Source: Enterobacteriaceae bacterium LSJC7
GTDB taxonomy: Bacteria; Pseudomonadota; Gammaproteobacteria; Enterobacterales; Enterobacteriaceae
Assembly: GCA_000302695.1 (NCBI GenBank)
Contig: AMFN01000022.1
Location: 1-64,000 of the forward strand
Reading direction: 5' to 3'
DNA: 64,000 nucleotides
Made by a program: the position numbers and the translations under genes. The notes under the pieces are model-generated. The model searched no databases. It saw nothing but the letters and a program-made list of their open reading frames with translations, and was not told the DNA's origin. This document shows, in pieces, positions 18,260 through 27,702 of the stretch (positions within the stretch are counted from its first letter, which is position 1; each line of letters begins with the position of its first letter).

Positions 18260-18753
18260 TGCGTCGGGTATTGGCTGTACCACGACACCTCGCCGAGCTG
18301 ATACGTTTTGCTCCACGGGGCGCAATAACGTCATCTCGCTTTTCAGGGTACGCGCGCCCGGTGTTGCTCGCGCTGCTGCTGGGCCTGCCGCTGCTCACAC
18401 AAGCCTCAGGCGGCTCCTGGAGCCGCGACAGCGGCGGTGGCGTTATCAGCGTGGGTAACCAGATAATGACCGGGCCAATGCTCTCGCCGTCTGGCCCGGT
18501 GCCGCTTACCGCAAGCGTGAGCCGCATCAGCTGGCGAATCAGGCTCCTGAATCCGCCACCGCCGGGACTTGAGATAAAACTGTGTACCCAGGCGCAATGC
18601 GTAAAACTTGACGCGCTGGCGGGCCAGCGCACGCTGCCTGACTCAATGAGGCCGGGCGACAGTTTTCAGTTTATGTATTCGGTGAATGCGCGCGGACCAC
18701 TGCGCCCGGCAGTGAATGTGGTGAGCCAGCATCTGACGGTGAATTACCGCTGA
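18259..18753 (+). CDS. flhE: Periplasmic flagellar protein FlhE
   Basis: Recognised by its place after flhA and by the C-terminal part: a two-Cys segment LCTQAQC, WRIRLLNPPPPGLEI and the final HLTVNYR. FlhE is a periplasmic protein reported to limit proton leak through the export gate. From ATG 18259 it is 164 aa, with 34 residues before the signal peptide. The in-frame GTG at 18361 gives 130 residues, exactly the E. coli length, with the signal sequence at the N-terminus, so it may be the true start. The terminator after it ends flhBAE. Confidence 0.9.
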   Translation: MRRVLAVPRHLAELIRFAPRGAITSSRFSGYARPVLLALLLGLPLLTQASGGSWSRDSGGGVISVGNQIMTGPMLSPSGPVPLTASVSRISWRIRLLNPPPPGLEIKLCTQAQCVKLDALAGQRTLPDSMRPGDSFQFMYSVNARGPLRPAVNVVSQHLTVNYR

Positions 18754-18866
18754 CCCACCACCTGTGGAAAACAGTGTGCGGGCAATAACGTCACACCTTG
18801 CACACCGGGCTGACGTTAACCTTTCTATGCCGTGCCGCGAACGTGTTTGCCCATAACGTCAGACAT

Positions 18867-18905
18867 AAAAAAGCCAGTCAGTTTTCGCTGACTGGCTTTT
18901 GTTTT
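18867..18905. terminator. Bidirectional terminator between flhE and the membrane-protein gene
   Basis: AAGCCAGTCAG pairs with CTGACTGGCTT across TTTTCG, with an A-run on the left and a T-run on the right. It can stop the plus-strand flhBAE transcript and the converging minus-strand gene. Confidence 0.88.
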
Positions 18906-18922
18906 GCTGAAAGTTGACTCTG

Positions 18923-19957
18923 TTATACGCGGTCTACCGGATCCACGCGCTCAGTGGTCACCGCCGGCAACGGCTGGGTACGACGGCCCACCTTACCCAT
19001 CACGCCAGCAATGACGGCTTCAATAATCAGTAAGAAGAACGCAAACCAGGCAGCCTTGGACGTGGCGGCGGCGGCTTTGTCTGCGGCTTCCCGCGCTTTC
19101 TGTTCAGCCTGTTTTTTCAGTTCTTCATATTTGGCGCGCGCCGCCTGGTAGCTTTTTTCTGTCTGGTTCACAATCTGCTCGGCTTCGGCATCCGATTTGC
19201 CGGTACGCGCTTTGATGATGTTTTTCAGCGCGTCACGATCGGCGGCCTGGAAGGCATCTTCGTTGCGGCTAATCAGCCCCTGGATAAAACCGGCAATGTC
19301 AGTATCTGCCGTCTGTGGGTGATTTGCCGTGCTTGCCGCCTGGCTCTGCGCGTTATCCACTTCGTTTTCAGCTCGCTGCTGGAGCTGCTCTGGCTGCAGT
19401 TCCGGTTTGCCAGTCTGGCGCAGCGTGGTGGTTAACTCATTTTGCAGATCATCGAGATTGATGTTGTTCTCGTTAAGCTGCTCTTTCACCATCTGTGTTG
19501 CCTGGGGCGCGACAGCGCTGATGCCAGAGCCGACCGTTTTCAGGCCAGCGCCCACCACATTGGCGGCACCGGTTACCACGCTGTTAGCGAGCATAGTCAT
19601 CAGCACCAGACAGACGATGGTGTTAAAACCAAACATCAACACCCCATGCAGTGCGCCTTCGCGCGGTGCCAGACGACCGCTGAAATAGCCCCCTGCGGCC
19701 ACCGAAATCAGCATGCTGACGCCAGTCCAGATAGCCGCGCCCGTACCGAGGCCATCAACCGGATTCTGTTCCTTTAGCGGATCGACCGTACTGGCACCCA
19801 CCGCTACACCAAGCAGTTGCAGCAATAAGTAAATGACTATCGAGATAATCACACCCGCGAATACCGCACTCCACGAAATGCGTTTGACCGGGAAGCGGTC
19901 TGAAACAACGTGGACATCATCATAATGGCTTTTTGGATATGAATCGTGAGTAACCAT
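18923..19957 (-). CDS. Membrane protein of unknown function with central Gln/Ala-rich helical region
   Basis: Not recognised as a flagellar protein. The 344-residue protein has three hydrophobic segments near the N-terminus (about 27-48, 75-95, 105-127), a long polar, Gln/Glu/Ala-rich stretch (about 135-300) with heptad-like Ala/Lys/Glu repeats (KKQAEQKAREAADKAAAA) suggesting coiled coil, and a fourth hydrophobic segment (about 305-325). It probably sits in the inner membrane. It is a single gene between flhBAE and fliR, with its own upstream region and the shared terminator downstream. Similar proteins are usually annotated only as hypothetical membrane proteins. It looks like an insertion into an otherwise flagellar gene order. 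Confidence 0.75.
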   Translation of the reverse strand: MVTHDSYPKSHYDDVHVVSDRFPVKRISWSAVFAGVIISIVIYLLLQLLGVAVGASTVDPLKEQNPVDGLGTGAAIWTGVSMLISVAAGGYFSGRLAPREGALHGVLMFGFNTIVCLVLMTMLANSVVTGAANVVGAGLKTVGSGISAVAPQATQMVKEQLNENNINLDDLQNELTTTLRQTGKPELQPEQLQQRAENEVDNAQSQAASTANHPQTADTDIAGFIQGLISRNEDAFQAADRDALKNIIKARTGKSDAEAEQIVNQTEKSYQAARAKYEELKKQAEQKAREAADKAAAATSKAAWFAFFLLIIEAVIAGVMGKVGRRTQPLPAVTTERVDPVDRV

Positions 19958-20352
19958 TTCGTCTTCTCCCTTGAACCAGAATAGTTGTGCGCTCCTGGCA
20001 AAAACCGCACCCGCTCAGAAGCACTGCCTTAAGATTAGTCTGCTGATGAAGAAACGACCAAGAAATCGGCAAAAGGCGAAGGAATATATTTATCGTTGAG
20101 GAGAAAGCGGAAGTTTATTTTAACAAAAGACGGTTTTTTGGCGTGCTTGCGCTGGGCTGTCCGACGCGGCGTCAGCGCCGCTGCTTGCCCTGCCTGTTTG
20201 CGCAAAAAAAGCAGGCGGGAACAGGCGCAACGGACGCGCAGGCAGAAGTGATTTTCTGCCGTGAACACATGAAATAGAGTGCGCTCGCGACAACACACAA
20301 CAGAATATATCTTCGCGCACGCCATCGGGCGTGGCGTCCGTCTCCAGCGGCA
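19958..20352. other. Intergenic region between membrane-protein gene and fliR
   Basis: About 395 bases; presumably contains the membrane-protein promoter and the 3' end of the fliL-R transcript. A GCGGCG/CGCCGC hairpin at about 20167-20182 lacks a T-run. No supported gene on either strand. Confidence 0.4.
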
Positions 20353-21132
20353 TTACCCCATGTCACCCATAATCAGCGACAGGCGCTGGAACACGTCCTG
20401 AATCAGGTATTCCGCGAACGGGGCCAGGGTGTACATAAGAAGCGACATCGCCACCATGCCAATGGTGAGCGTGAGCGGGAAGCCCACCACAAAGATAGAG
20501 AGCTGCGGCGTCAGGCGATTGAGCAAACCAAGCGTAATGTTGAGCGTCAGTAGAAGCGTAATGATAGGCAGGCCCAGCATCAGCCCGTGGGAGAAGATAA
20601 TCCCGCCGGTTTTGACAATGGCGAGGAAGCCCAGGCCGTGCAGCGGTTCAGGGTCAACAGGGATAACGGTAAAGCTGTCGGCAAGAATGGAAATCATCCA
20701 CAAATGGCCATTAAAGGCGAGAAACAGCAGCACCATCAGCACGTTGATGATACGCGCCATCACCGGCATGTTCGGGCCGCCGGATGGGTCAAAGAAGGTG
20801 GCGAACGACAGGCCCATTTGCAGGCCGATAATCTCACCGGCATTGCGCACGGCGGCAAAAATAAACTGCATGGTCACGCCAATGGCGGCACCAATCACAA
20901 TCTGTTGTAAACCGACCCACAGGCCGGTCACGGTGACGATATCGATATGCACCGGCGGCAGCGTCGGGGCGAGCAGAAAGGAAATCAGCAGCGCCAGACC
21001 AATCTTCACGCGGTTGGTGATTTGTTTCTCGCTGATGATGGGTGCTGTCATAAACAGCGCCAGCACACGCACGCTGGGCCAGAAATACTGGCTTAACAGC
21101 ATGTTTACCTGCGAGATATCGATATCGTACAT
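20353..21132 (-). CDS. fliR: Flagellar export gate protein FliR
   Basis: The 259-residue protein has about six membrane helices and the family segments RVLALFMTAPIISEK, GEIIGLQMGLSFATFFDP and LLLTLNITLGLLNRLTPQ. With FliP and FliQ it forms the helical export pore. ATG 21132, one base after the fliQ stop, gives the normal FliR length; the frame is open further upstream, but the extra 27 residues would overlap fliQ and do not resemble FliR. It is the last gene of the fliLMNOPQR operon. Confidence 0.96.
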   Translation of the reverse strand: MYDIDISQVNMLLSQYFWPSVRVLALFMTAPIISEKQITNRVKIGLALLISFLLAPTLPPVHIDIVTVTGLWVGLQQIVIGAAIGVTMQFIFAAVRNAGEIIGLQMGLSFATFFDPSGGPNMPVMARIINVLMVLLFLAFNGHLWMISILADSFTVIPVDPEPLHGLGFLAIVKTGGIIFSHGLMLGLPIITLLLTLNITLGLLNRLTPQLSIFVVGFPLTLTIGMVAMSLLMYTLAPFAEYLIQDVFQRLSLIMGDMG

Positions 21133-21133
21133 G

Positions 21134-21403
21134 TCAGCCGATGATATACGGCAGGCTGTTAAACAGCGTGCGCATGTAATCCAGGAACATATTGAGCAGC
21201 GTCGGGCCTGCACACACCACGGTCAGGGTCACGGCCAGGATTTTCGGGATAAATGACAGCGTCATTTCGTTAATCTGGGTCGAGGCCTGCAAAATACTGA
21301 CGATAAGACCGGTCAGCAGGGCCGCAATCAGCATGGGCGCAGCCATAGAGAGGCCGATACGCATGGCCTGGTAGCCAAGCGCCATTACGCTTTCAGGAGT
21401 CAT
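21134..21403 (-). CDS. fliQ: Flagellar export gate protein FliQ
   Basis: The 89-residue protein has two membrane helices (about 15-38 and 50-75), begins MTPESVMALGYQAM and carries the QASTQINEMTLSF-PK segment that is the family hallmark. Four copies pack around the FliP5-FliR1 core of the export gate. It starts 12 bases after fliP ends and its stop is one base from the fliR start. Confidence 0.97.
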   Translation of the reverse strand: MTPESVMALGYQAMRIGLSMAAPMLIAALLTGLIVSILQASTQINEMTLSFIPKILAVTLTVVCAGPTLLNMFLDYMRTLFNSLPYIIG

Positions 21404-21415
21404 GGTAATTCCTCG

Positions 21416-22192
21416 TTAACTGAAGAAGCTTTGTGCAAGCGAGCCGGTGAGCAGCTGCCAGCCGTCAACCAGGACAAACAGCATGAGCTTAAAGGGCAAC
21501 GCAATGTTGGCCGGAGGTACCATCATCATACCGAGCGCCATCAGCACGCTTGCCACGACCAGGTCGATAATCAGAAACGGGATAAAGATGGTAAAGCCTA
21601 TCTGGAATGCGGTTTTCAGTTCGCTTGTCACGAACGCCGGCAGCAAAATGCGCATTGGCACGTCGTCCGGGCTTTCAAACGCCTCTTCTTTGGCAAGGCG
21701 AGAATAGAGTGCAAGGTCGGTCTCACGGGTCTGGTTGAGCATGAACTCACGCAGCGGGCTTGCCGCGCGCTCCAGCGCCGTTTCCATATTGATTTTGTCT
21801 TCAGACAGCGGCAAATACGCGTCCTGGTAGACTTTGTCGAACACCGGCGACATCACAAAGAACGTCAGGAACAGCGCCAGCCCCAGCAGCACCTGGTTGG
21901 GCGGTGACGATGCCGTACCGAGCGCGTTACGCAGTAAACCCAGTACAATGATGATACGAGTAAAGCCGGTCATCATTAGCAGAACCGCAGGCAGGAACGT
22001 CAGCGAGGTGAGCAACACCAGCGTCTGCACCGGCAGCGACCAGCTTTCTCCGCCGCCGGGCAGCGGTTTACTGATAATGAGGCCTGCATCGGCCGCAAAC
22101 GCCGCCTGGGCAGGCAGCAGGATGGCCGCCAGCGCGCACAACAGCGCAGGAGAAGCAAGGCGGCGGGCAGCAGCGCCCAGTGTGAAACTCAT
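21416..22192 (-). CDS. fliP: Flagellar export gate protein FliP
   Basis: The 258-residue protein starts with a cleavable signal sequence (hydrophobic to about residue 34, QAAFAADAG). The first membrane helices ([21 protein letters not shown]), a periplasmic segment and the C-terminal helices ([20 protein letters not shown]) follow. Five copies form most of the export pore. It overlaps the end of fliO by four bases (ATGA). The N-terminus is about a dozen residues longer than in E. coli (245). Confidence 0.97.
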   Translation of the reverse strand: MSFTLGAAARRLASPALLCALAAILLPAQAAFAADAGLIISKPLPGGGESWSLPVQTLVLLTSLTFLPAVLLMMTGFTRIIIVLGLLRNALGTASSPPNQVLLGLALFLTFFVMSPVFDKVYQDAYLPLSEDKINMETALERAASPLREFMLNQTRETDLALYSRLAKEEAFESPDDVPMRILLPAFVTSELKTAFQIGFTIFIPFLIIDLVVASVLMALGMMMVPPANIALPFKLMLFVLVDGWQLLTGSLAQSFFS

Positions 22193-22599
22193 TTCAATGA
22201 CTCCGGTTTACGACCCTTCTTCAACAGTGCCCCCAGCGCCGCCTGAAAATCTACAGCGGGCTTCCCTGTTGCGGGCTCAACCTCGTCCGGACGTGCGTCC
22301 AGCGTATGCAGGTGCGTCACCTGCTCTGCCGTCACGCCCAGTACCAGCCATTTGCCGTCAATCTCAACCACGGCAACCTGCGCTTTCTGTCCCAGCGAGC
22401 ACTGGCTTTTTACGCTCAACAGGCGATTACCCGGATGCTTCAGCGACGTCAGATTAAACTTCCGCGCAAGCCAGGCAATGGCGAGAATAAACAGCAGGAT
22501 AAACACCAGCGCACCGCCGACGTTTACCATCACAGACCCTGGCGTGACGACGGGCGCGCCCGCAGTCGGTGCGCCTGGAACAGAAACGTGCGTTTTCAT
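22189..22599 (-). CDS. fliO: Flagellar protein FliO
   Basis: The 136-residue protein has one membrane helix (about 28-46, [19 protein letters not shown]) followed by a cytoplasmic domain ([20 protein letters not shown], then [16 protein letters not shown]) typical of FliO. It helps assemble and stabilise the FliP ring. It overlaps fliN by one base and fliP by four, so the fliN-O-P genes are coupled. Confidence 0.93.
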   Translation of the reverse strand: MKTHVSVPGAPTAGAPVVTPGSVMVNVGGALVFILLFILAIAWLARKFNLTSLKHPGNRLLSVKSQCSLGQKAQVAVVEIDGKWLVLGVTAEQVTHLHTLDARPDEVEPATGKPAVDFQAALGALLKKGRKPESLK

Positions 22600-23003
22600 C
22601 AGCGGCTCAGACGGCGCATGCGCTCGGACGGCGTGATGATATCGGTAATGCGGATCCCGAACTTATCGGACACCACCACCACTTCGCCCTGAGCAATCAG
22701 GTAGCCGTTAATCAGAATATCCAGCGGTTCACCGGCCAGACCATCAAGCGACACCACAGAACCCTGACTCAGGCGCAGCAGTTCTTTAATGGTCATTTTG
22801 GTGCGGCCCAGCTCTACCGTCATTTTGACCGGAATATCAAGTATCAGGTCCAGATCGGCAGACAGATTCACCTGCGGCGTTTCTTTATCCAGGGCCTGGA
22901 AAACGGCGCTGCTTTCAGCGGTAAGCTGCTCGCTCATCGCATCGCCCCAGAGATCGTCCACAGACTCCTTTTCCGGGCTGGACGGCTGTTGGGTATCATT
23001 CAT
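22599..23003 (-). CDS. fliN: Flagellar switch protein FliN
   Basis: The 134-residue protein has an acidic N-terminal part and a C-terminal SpoA (surface presentation of antigens) domain (about 52-130): LILDIPVKMTVELGRT, then LLRLSQGSVVSLDGLAGEPLD and LINGYLIAQGEVVVVSDKFG. It forms the bottom of the C-ring with FliM and docks FliH. It overlaps the fliM 3' end by eight bases and fliO by one. Confidence 0.97.
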   Translation of the reverse strand: MNDTQQPSSPEKESVDDLWGDAMSEQLTAESSAVFQALDKETPQVNLSADLDLILDIPVKMTVELGRTKMTIKELLRLSQGSVVSLDGLAGEPLDILINGYLIAQGEVVVVSDKFGIRITDIITPSERMRRLSR

Positions 23004-24009
23004 GGGGTAATTCCTCGTCGTTCAGGGACTGTAATGCAGAGTTAAACAGATGCTCCACCTTCAGAGCGTATTGGCCATTCTGGCTGCCGTATTTACCCGA
23101 AAGCACCGGCACATCATCCACCGTCACCTCAGTTTTTTCCGGGGCATCAATCGGGATAATGTCGCCTTTCTGAAGCTTCAACACCTTCGATAAGCGCGTC
23201 GGGATCTGGGCAAAGTTTGCCACCAGCTCCAGCTCAGACGCTTTCACCTGGGATGCCAGCACATCGCGCCATTTTTCATCTTCCTGGCGTGAGTTCTCCA
23301 GCGGCGGGCTGGTCAGCAGCTCCCTTAGCGGCTCAATCATGCTGAAGGGAATACAAATATCAAATTCACCGCTTTGCGCGCCAATTTCCACGTAAAAAGG
23401 CGTTGTGACCACGATGTCGTTCGGCGAGGTGGTGATGTTGGTAAATTTCACCTGTATCTCGGCACGCACGTATTCCACATCGAGTTTATAAATGGTGCTC
23501 CACGCTTCGCTGTAGGCGTCCAGCGCCATATTCAGGATGCGCTTGATAATGCGCTGTTCGGTCGGCGTAAATTCGCGCCCTTCCACTTTGGTTGGGAAGC
23601 GGCCGTCGCCACCAAACAGGTTATCCACCGCGATAAACACCAGGTTCGGTGAAAACACGAACAGCGAGGTGCCGCGCAGCGGATTGAGGTGCACCAGGTT
23701 CAGGTTGGTTGGCACCGGCAAGTTGCGCGCAAACTCATGGTAAGGCTGGATCTTAATGTTCCCGACTGTCACATCCGGGCTGCGGCGCAGCAGGTTGAAC
23801 AGACCAATACGGAACTGGCGGGCAAAGCGCTCGTTGATAATCTCCAGCGACTGGAGACGCTCGCGCACCACGCGACGCTGCGTATTAGGGTCGTAAGGCG
23901 TTACGTTATCGCCCGGCAGCGCGGCTTCCGCTGCTGGCTCACTTTCTGCGCCATTGCCGCCGTTGAGCAGACGGTCTATTTCGGCCTGGGATAAGATACT
24001 GTCAGACAT
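22996..24009 (-). CDS. fliM: Flagellar switch protein FliM
   Basis: The 337-residue protein begins with the CheY-P-binding peptide (SDSILSQAEIDRLLNG). The middle CheC-like domain (about 45-230, including GGDGRFPTKVEG) contacts FliG, and the C-terminal SpoA domain (about 245-330) contacts FliN. It is the receiver of the chemotaxis signal in the C-ring. ATG 24009 lies five bases after the fliL stop. Confidence 0.97.
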   Translation of the reverse strand: MSDSILSQAEIDRLLNGGNGAESEPAAEAALPGDNVTPYDPNTQRRVVRERLQSLEIINERFARQFRIGLFNLLRRSPDVTVGNIKIQPYHEFARNLPVPTNLNLVHLNPLRGTSLFVFSPNLVFIAVDNLFGGDGRFPTKVEGREFTPTEQRIIKRILNMALDAYSEAWSTIYKLDVEYVRAEIQVKFTNITTSPNDIVVTTPFYVEIGAQSGEFDICIPFSMIEPLRELLTSPPLENSRQEDEKWRDVLASQVKASELELVANFAQIPTRLSKVLKLQKGDIIPIDAPEKTEVTVDDVPVLSGKYGSQNGQYALKVEHLFNSALQSLNDEELPHE

Positions 24010-24014
24010 GAGAT

Positions 24015-24503
24015 TTACCGCAGTATAAAGGCGTTATACAACACGTCAGTCACCACTGCTGAGCGGTGGCCGATAGGTTTGTTCAGCTCTTCTTTAATCT
24101 GTTCAACCAGCGCAGTTTTACCTGCGTTAGTGGCCAGTTTTTCTGCCGTCTGCTGAGACAGCAGCACCAGAAGACGGCTGCGAATTTCTGGTAAAAACTC
24201 TTCCAGCAACTCGCGCGAAGGCTCATCACGCAGACGCAACGTCAGACCGATGTACAGCACACGGTCAGCGTCTTCATCCGTCGGCTTGAGGCTGACGGTA
24301 AAGGTTTCAAGCGGCATATACAGCGGGATCTGGCTTGCCGCTACCGGCTGCCCTTCACCGCCTGACGCAATCTGGGTTTTAACGTGTTTCAGCTCATACC
24401 AGGTGTAACCGGCAACGGCGCAGGCACCCAGAGCAACGCAGGCTAGCAGCACAGCGCTGAGGGAACCTCTTTTTTTCGCGTCCGCTGAATTTTTCTTTGG
24501 CAT
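24015..24503 (-). CDS. fliL: Flagellar basal-body protein FliL
   Basis: The 162-residue inner-membrane protein has a short cytoplasmic Lys/Ser-rich N-terminus, one TM (about 15-35) and a periplasmic stomatin-like domain with the conserved segments YMPLETFTVSL, LYIGLTLRLRD and LPEIRSRLLVLLSQ. FliL rings surround the stator units and raise torque. It is the first gene of the fliLMNOPQR operon; the 153 bases between it and fliK should hold the class 2 promoter. Confidence 0.95.
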   Translation of the reverse strand: MPKKNSADAKKRGSLSAVLLACVALGACAVAGYTWYELKHVKTQIASGGEGQPVAASQIPLYMPLETFTVSLKPTDEDADRVLYIGLTLRLRDEPSRELLEEFLPEIRSRLLVLLSQQTAEKLATNAGKTALVEQIKEELNKPIGHRSAVVTDVLYNAFILR

Positions 24504-24656
24504 GGAATTTCTTGATCCTTTAACAACATTAGCGCCCGAGTCGCGATAGATTTCACCGACGACTCTGGAATATGGCGCACATTATCGCAGCAATTTTCGC
24601 AAGCAATGGTTCGAATAACACGAGAAAATGGCACCACCTCGGCCGTTAAAACGACT

Positions 24657-25865
24657 TCAGGCAAAGGTGTCGACGCCACCTGGACGCATCACGGTGCGCG
24701 TCTCAATGGCGTTGTTTTCGCCCTCTTCCTGCGCTAACCCATCGTCGCCCTTACCGTTTCCACGGCCCTTTTCGCCGTCGTTATTCGCCTGTGAGGCGGC
24801 TTCCTGCCACGGTGCGGTGTTATCGTCACTCACGCTGCTCTGGCTAAGCTCAATGCCCGCCTCGGCAAGCGAGGTGCGCAGCTGCGGCATAGCCGCTTCG
24901 AGCGCGGCACGCACCTGGTGGTTATCGGAGACGATATGCACCTGCGCCTGGTCCTGGTTCATACGGATATTGAGCTGTAATGCGCCCAAATCCTGCGGAT
25001 GCAGACGCAGCTCGGCATTGTGAATGCCGTTGCGGGTAAACATGGAAATCTGCTGGCTCAGCGCCTGCTGCCAGGCGGCGGTGCCCACGGTCTGGCTCAG
25101 AACTGGCGCAGCGTTGGTGCTGGCGGTTGCCAGCGCGTTTGCAGGAAGCGTTGCGCTATTTTCCGGGTTAAGGCGCAGTAGTGCGGCGTTAAGCGGCGAA
25201 GGCTCCGGGCTTGCCCCCGTCTGCGACACACTCACCTCCTGGGTCAGCGGCGCAACACGCGCGCCGTCGCTTGCCTGCGTCTGCGCGGCTTTCGCCTGTA
25301 ACGCGGCGGTTTCCGGCATTGCGGTATGCTCATTGCCCTGGCGGCGCTTCTCAACGTTCAGCGCCGAGGCCACCAGCGCGGGAATCGACGTCCCGGCAGT
25401 CGGAGCCTGTGTGCTGCTGGCAAGCGTTGACACTTCGCCACCTGGCTGTGCCGATGTGGTTTTCAGCGCACCGTTGAGCAACAGCCCCGTATCAGCGGCA
25501 AGCGTGGCCTCGCGCGAAGCACTGTCAGCCGCGACGTGCGTCATCAGCGTCTCGCCTTCCTGCGGCGTTAGCGGTGTGGCGGCATTGACCTGTGCCAGCC
25601 ACTGCTGAAGCTGCTGCACCTGGCCGCTTTCCAGCGCCAGCCCATCCGGCGTGACGCCCTGTTCGAGCATGTCGCGAATCTGCTGCGCCAGCTCGTCTGC
25701 CGGGATAGCCATCTCAGGCATCGTTGTCACCAACGCAGCGGCGTCGTCACCCAGGTGCGACTCCAGAAGCTGCGCAAAGCCGGGCAGCGTTTGCGCCAGC
25801 CCGGCTTCAGGTGACAGAGCGGCGATATTCGCCGCCCCGACATTATTAAGAAGGTTGTGGATCAT
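24657..25865 (-). CDS. fliK: Hook-length control protein FliK
   Basis: The 402-residue protein has an Ala/Thr/Gln-rich low-complexity N-terminal ruler and a conserved C-terminal switch domain (from about residue 260) with the signature AELRLHPQDLGALQLNIRMN and EAAMPQLRTSLAEAGI. It measures hook length and triggers FlhB to change substrate class. Low conservation of the N-terminal half is normal. It overlaps fliJ by four bases and is the last gene of fliFGHIJK. Confidence 0.95.
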   Translation of the reverse strand: MIHNLLNNVGAANIAALSPEAGLAQTLPGFAQLLESHLGDDAAALVTTMPEMAIPADELAQQIRDMLEQGVTPDGLALESGQVQQLQQWLAQVNAATPLTPQEGETLMTHVAADSASREATLAADTGLLLNGALKTTSAQPGGEVSTLASSTQAPTAGTSIPALVASALNVEKRRQGNEHTAMPETAALQAKAAQTQASDGARVAPLTQEVSVSQTGASPEPSPLNAALLRLNPENSATLPANALATASTNAAPVLSQTVGTAAWQQALSQQISMFTRNGIHNAELRLHPQDLGALQLNIRMNQDQAQVHIVSDNHQVRAALEAAMPQLRTSLAEAGIELSQSSVSDDNTAPWQEAASQANNDGEKGRGNGKGDDGLAQEEGENNAIETRTVMRPGGVDTFA

Positions 25866-26311
25866 CGTGTTTCTTTCCTCAGGGTGGCGCGCTGTGCATA
25901 CTCATCCATCATCTTCTGGTCCAGCTTGTTTTCCTTCAGAAGCTGGGATGCCAGCGCCCTGTCTCTGAGCGTCTCAAACGCGTTGAGGCGCTGCTTTTTC
26001 TCCTGCCAGTTTTTCAGCGCCTGGCTTACGCGCTGCTGGCACTGTGAGACGTGCTGACGATGGTGTTCCAGCGTCTTATCAAGCGACGTCATAAACTGTT
26101 GGTAATTCATCCAGTTGGTTGCAGCCATGCCGTCACTGGTCATGTTCTGCTGCAACTGCTGGCGATATTCCAGCTCGTAATTCACCAGCTGGCTAAGCTG
26201 CTCTTCGGCCTGTGAACAGGCCTGGCGCATCTTTCCCAGCTGCGTTGTGGCATCCTGCAACGCGTCTTCCGCTAATTCCCTGAGGGTGTCCATCGGTGAG
26301 GCTGTTGCCAT
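25862..26311 (-). CDS. fliJ: Flagellar export protein FliJ
   Basis: The 149-residue, strongly charged protein is helical throughout, with two antiparallel coiled-coil segments (about 10-60 and 75-140; YRQQLQQNM, WQEKKQRLNAFETL). FliJ acts like the gamma stalk inside the FliI hexamer and links it to FlhA. Its start is 14 bases after the fliI stop and its end overlaps fliK. Confidence 0.94.
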   Translation of the reverse strand: MATASPMDTLRELAEDALQDATTQLGKMRQACSQAEEQLSQLVNYELEYRQQLQQNMTSDGMAATNWMNYQQFMTSLDKTLEHHRQHVSQCQQRVSQALKNWQEKKQRLNAFETLRDRALASQLLKENKLDQKMMDEYAQRATLRKETR

Positions 26312-26325
26312 AGGTCACTCCGCCA

Positions 26326-27702
26326 TTATTGAGAGGGCGAGTCGGGGAAGAGCGCAAACAGCCCTTCGCACGATTCCTGATACTCGCTGCGTTCGTAGAT
26401 ATCCTGCTGCAACCAGGACTCCATTTTTGGATACAGTTTGATAGCCTGATCCAGCTGCGGGTCAGTCCCGGCGGCGTAAGCGCCAACGCTAATCAGGTCG
26501 CGATTGCGCTGGTAGCTGGAAAGCAGCTGTTTGAAATTTTTCACTTTCTTGTAGTGATCGGGCGTAATCAGTTCGGTCATCGCACGGCTTATTGAGGCCT
26601 CGATATCAATGGCCGGATAGTGACCGGCTTCGGCAAGGCGGCGCGAGAGCACCACGTGGCCGTCGAGGATCGCACGCGCTGAGTCGGCGATCGGATCCTG
26701 CTGATCGTCACCTTCTGTCAGTACGGTATAGAAGGCGGTTATCGAGCCACCGTCTTCAGTGCCGTTACCGGCACGCTCCACCAGCGCAGGCAGCTTGGCA
26801 AACACCGACGGCGGATAACCTTTGGTCGCCGGTGGCTCACCGATAGCCAGCGCGATTTCGCGCTGCGCCATCGCATAACGAGTCAGTGAATCCATAATCA
26901 GCAGCACATCTTTGCCGCGGTCGCGGAAGTCTTCGGCGATACGCGTGGCGTAGGCCGCGCCCTGCATACGCAACAGCGGCGACACATCAGCCGGTGCGGC
27001 AATCACCACCGCGCGCTTGCGGCCTTCTTCACCGAGGATGTTTTCAATAAAGTCTTTTACTTCGCGCCCACGCTCACCAATCAGACCCACCACAATCACA
27101 TCAGCCTGGGTGTAGCGCGCCATCATGCCGAGCAGCACGCTTTTACCAACGCCGGAGCCCGCGAACAGGCCCACGCGCTGGCCTTTACCGATGGTCAGCA
27201 TGCCGTTAATGGCACGCACGCCGGTATCCAGCACATTATGAATGGGCACACGTTGCAGCGGGTTAAACGGAGGCGTAATTAAGGGAGCGCGATAACCGGT
27301 ATCGGGTGCCGGTTTACCGTCGAGCGGACGGGCGCTGGCATCCAGCACGCGGCCCAGCAGCGCCGGACCGAGCGGTAGCTGTTTACCGGGCGGCAGGCCG
27401 TTCATCATGCCGGGTGCATAAACGCGCGCGCCGGGCAAAATGCCGTCCACCTCTTCAAGCGGCATCAGGAATAGCTGCTGGCCGTTAAAGCCAACAACTT
27501 CGCTTTCAACCTGATCGATACTCACACCGTTGCTGCGCTCAATAATGCAGGTGGTGCCGATGGGCAATTGCAGGCCGGTGGCCTCCATGACCAGACCGGT
27601 GGCGCGCGTCAGCTTGCCGTACTGACGGTAAGGCGGCAGGCGTTTCATCTGTTTTTCAGACTTGCTGAGCGAACTCAGCCAGCGGTCCAGGCGCGCGGTC
27701 AT
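26326..27702 (-). CDS. fliI: Flagellum-specific ATPase FliI
   Basis: The 458-residue protein is an F1-beta-like ATPase with Walker [26 protein letters not shown], Walker [18 protein letters not shown] and [16 protein letters not shown]. It energises substrate unloading at the export gate. ATG 27702 (MTARLDRW) gives the normal E. coli length and overlaps the fliH stop by four bases; an upstream in-frame ATG would add ten residues inside fliH. Confidence 0.97.
   Translation of the reverse strand: MTARLDRWLSSLSKSEKQMKRLPPYRQYGKLTRATGLVMEATGLQLPIGTTCIIERSNGVSIDQVESEVVGFNGQQLFLMPLEEVDGILPGARVYAPGMMNGLPPGKQLPLGPALLGRVLDASARPLDGKPAPDTGYRAPLITPPFNPLQRVPIHNVLDTGVRAINGMLTIGKGQRVGLFAGSGVGKSVLLGMMARYTQADVIVVGLIGERGREVKDFIENILGEEGRKRAVVIAAPADVSPLLRMQGAAYATRIAEDFRDRGKDVLLIMDSLTRYAMAQREIALAIGEPPATKGYPPSVFAKLPALVERAGNGTEDGGSITAFYTVLTEGDDQQDPIADSARAILDGHVVLSRRLAEAGHYPAIDIEASISRAMTELITPDHYKKVKNFKQLLSSYQRNRDLISVGAYAAGTDPQLDQAIKLYPKMESWLQQDIYERSEYQESCEGLFALFPDSPSQ

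Noticed and set aside
20035-20366. Overlapping minus-strand frames upstream of the membrane protein and downstream of fliR
   Set aside because: Cys/Arg-rich, mutually overlapping, no start signals; typical chance frames.
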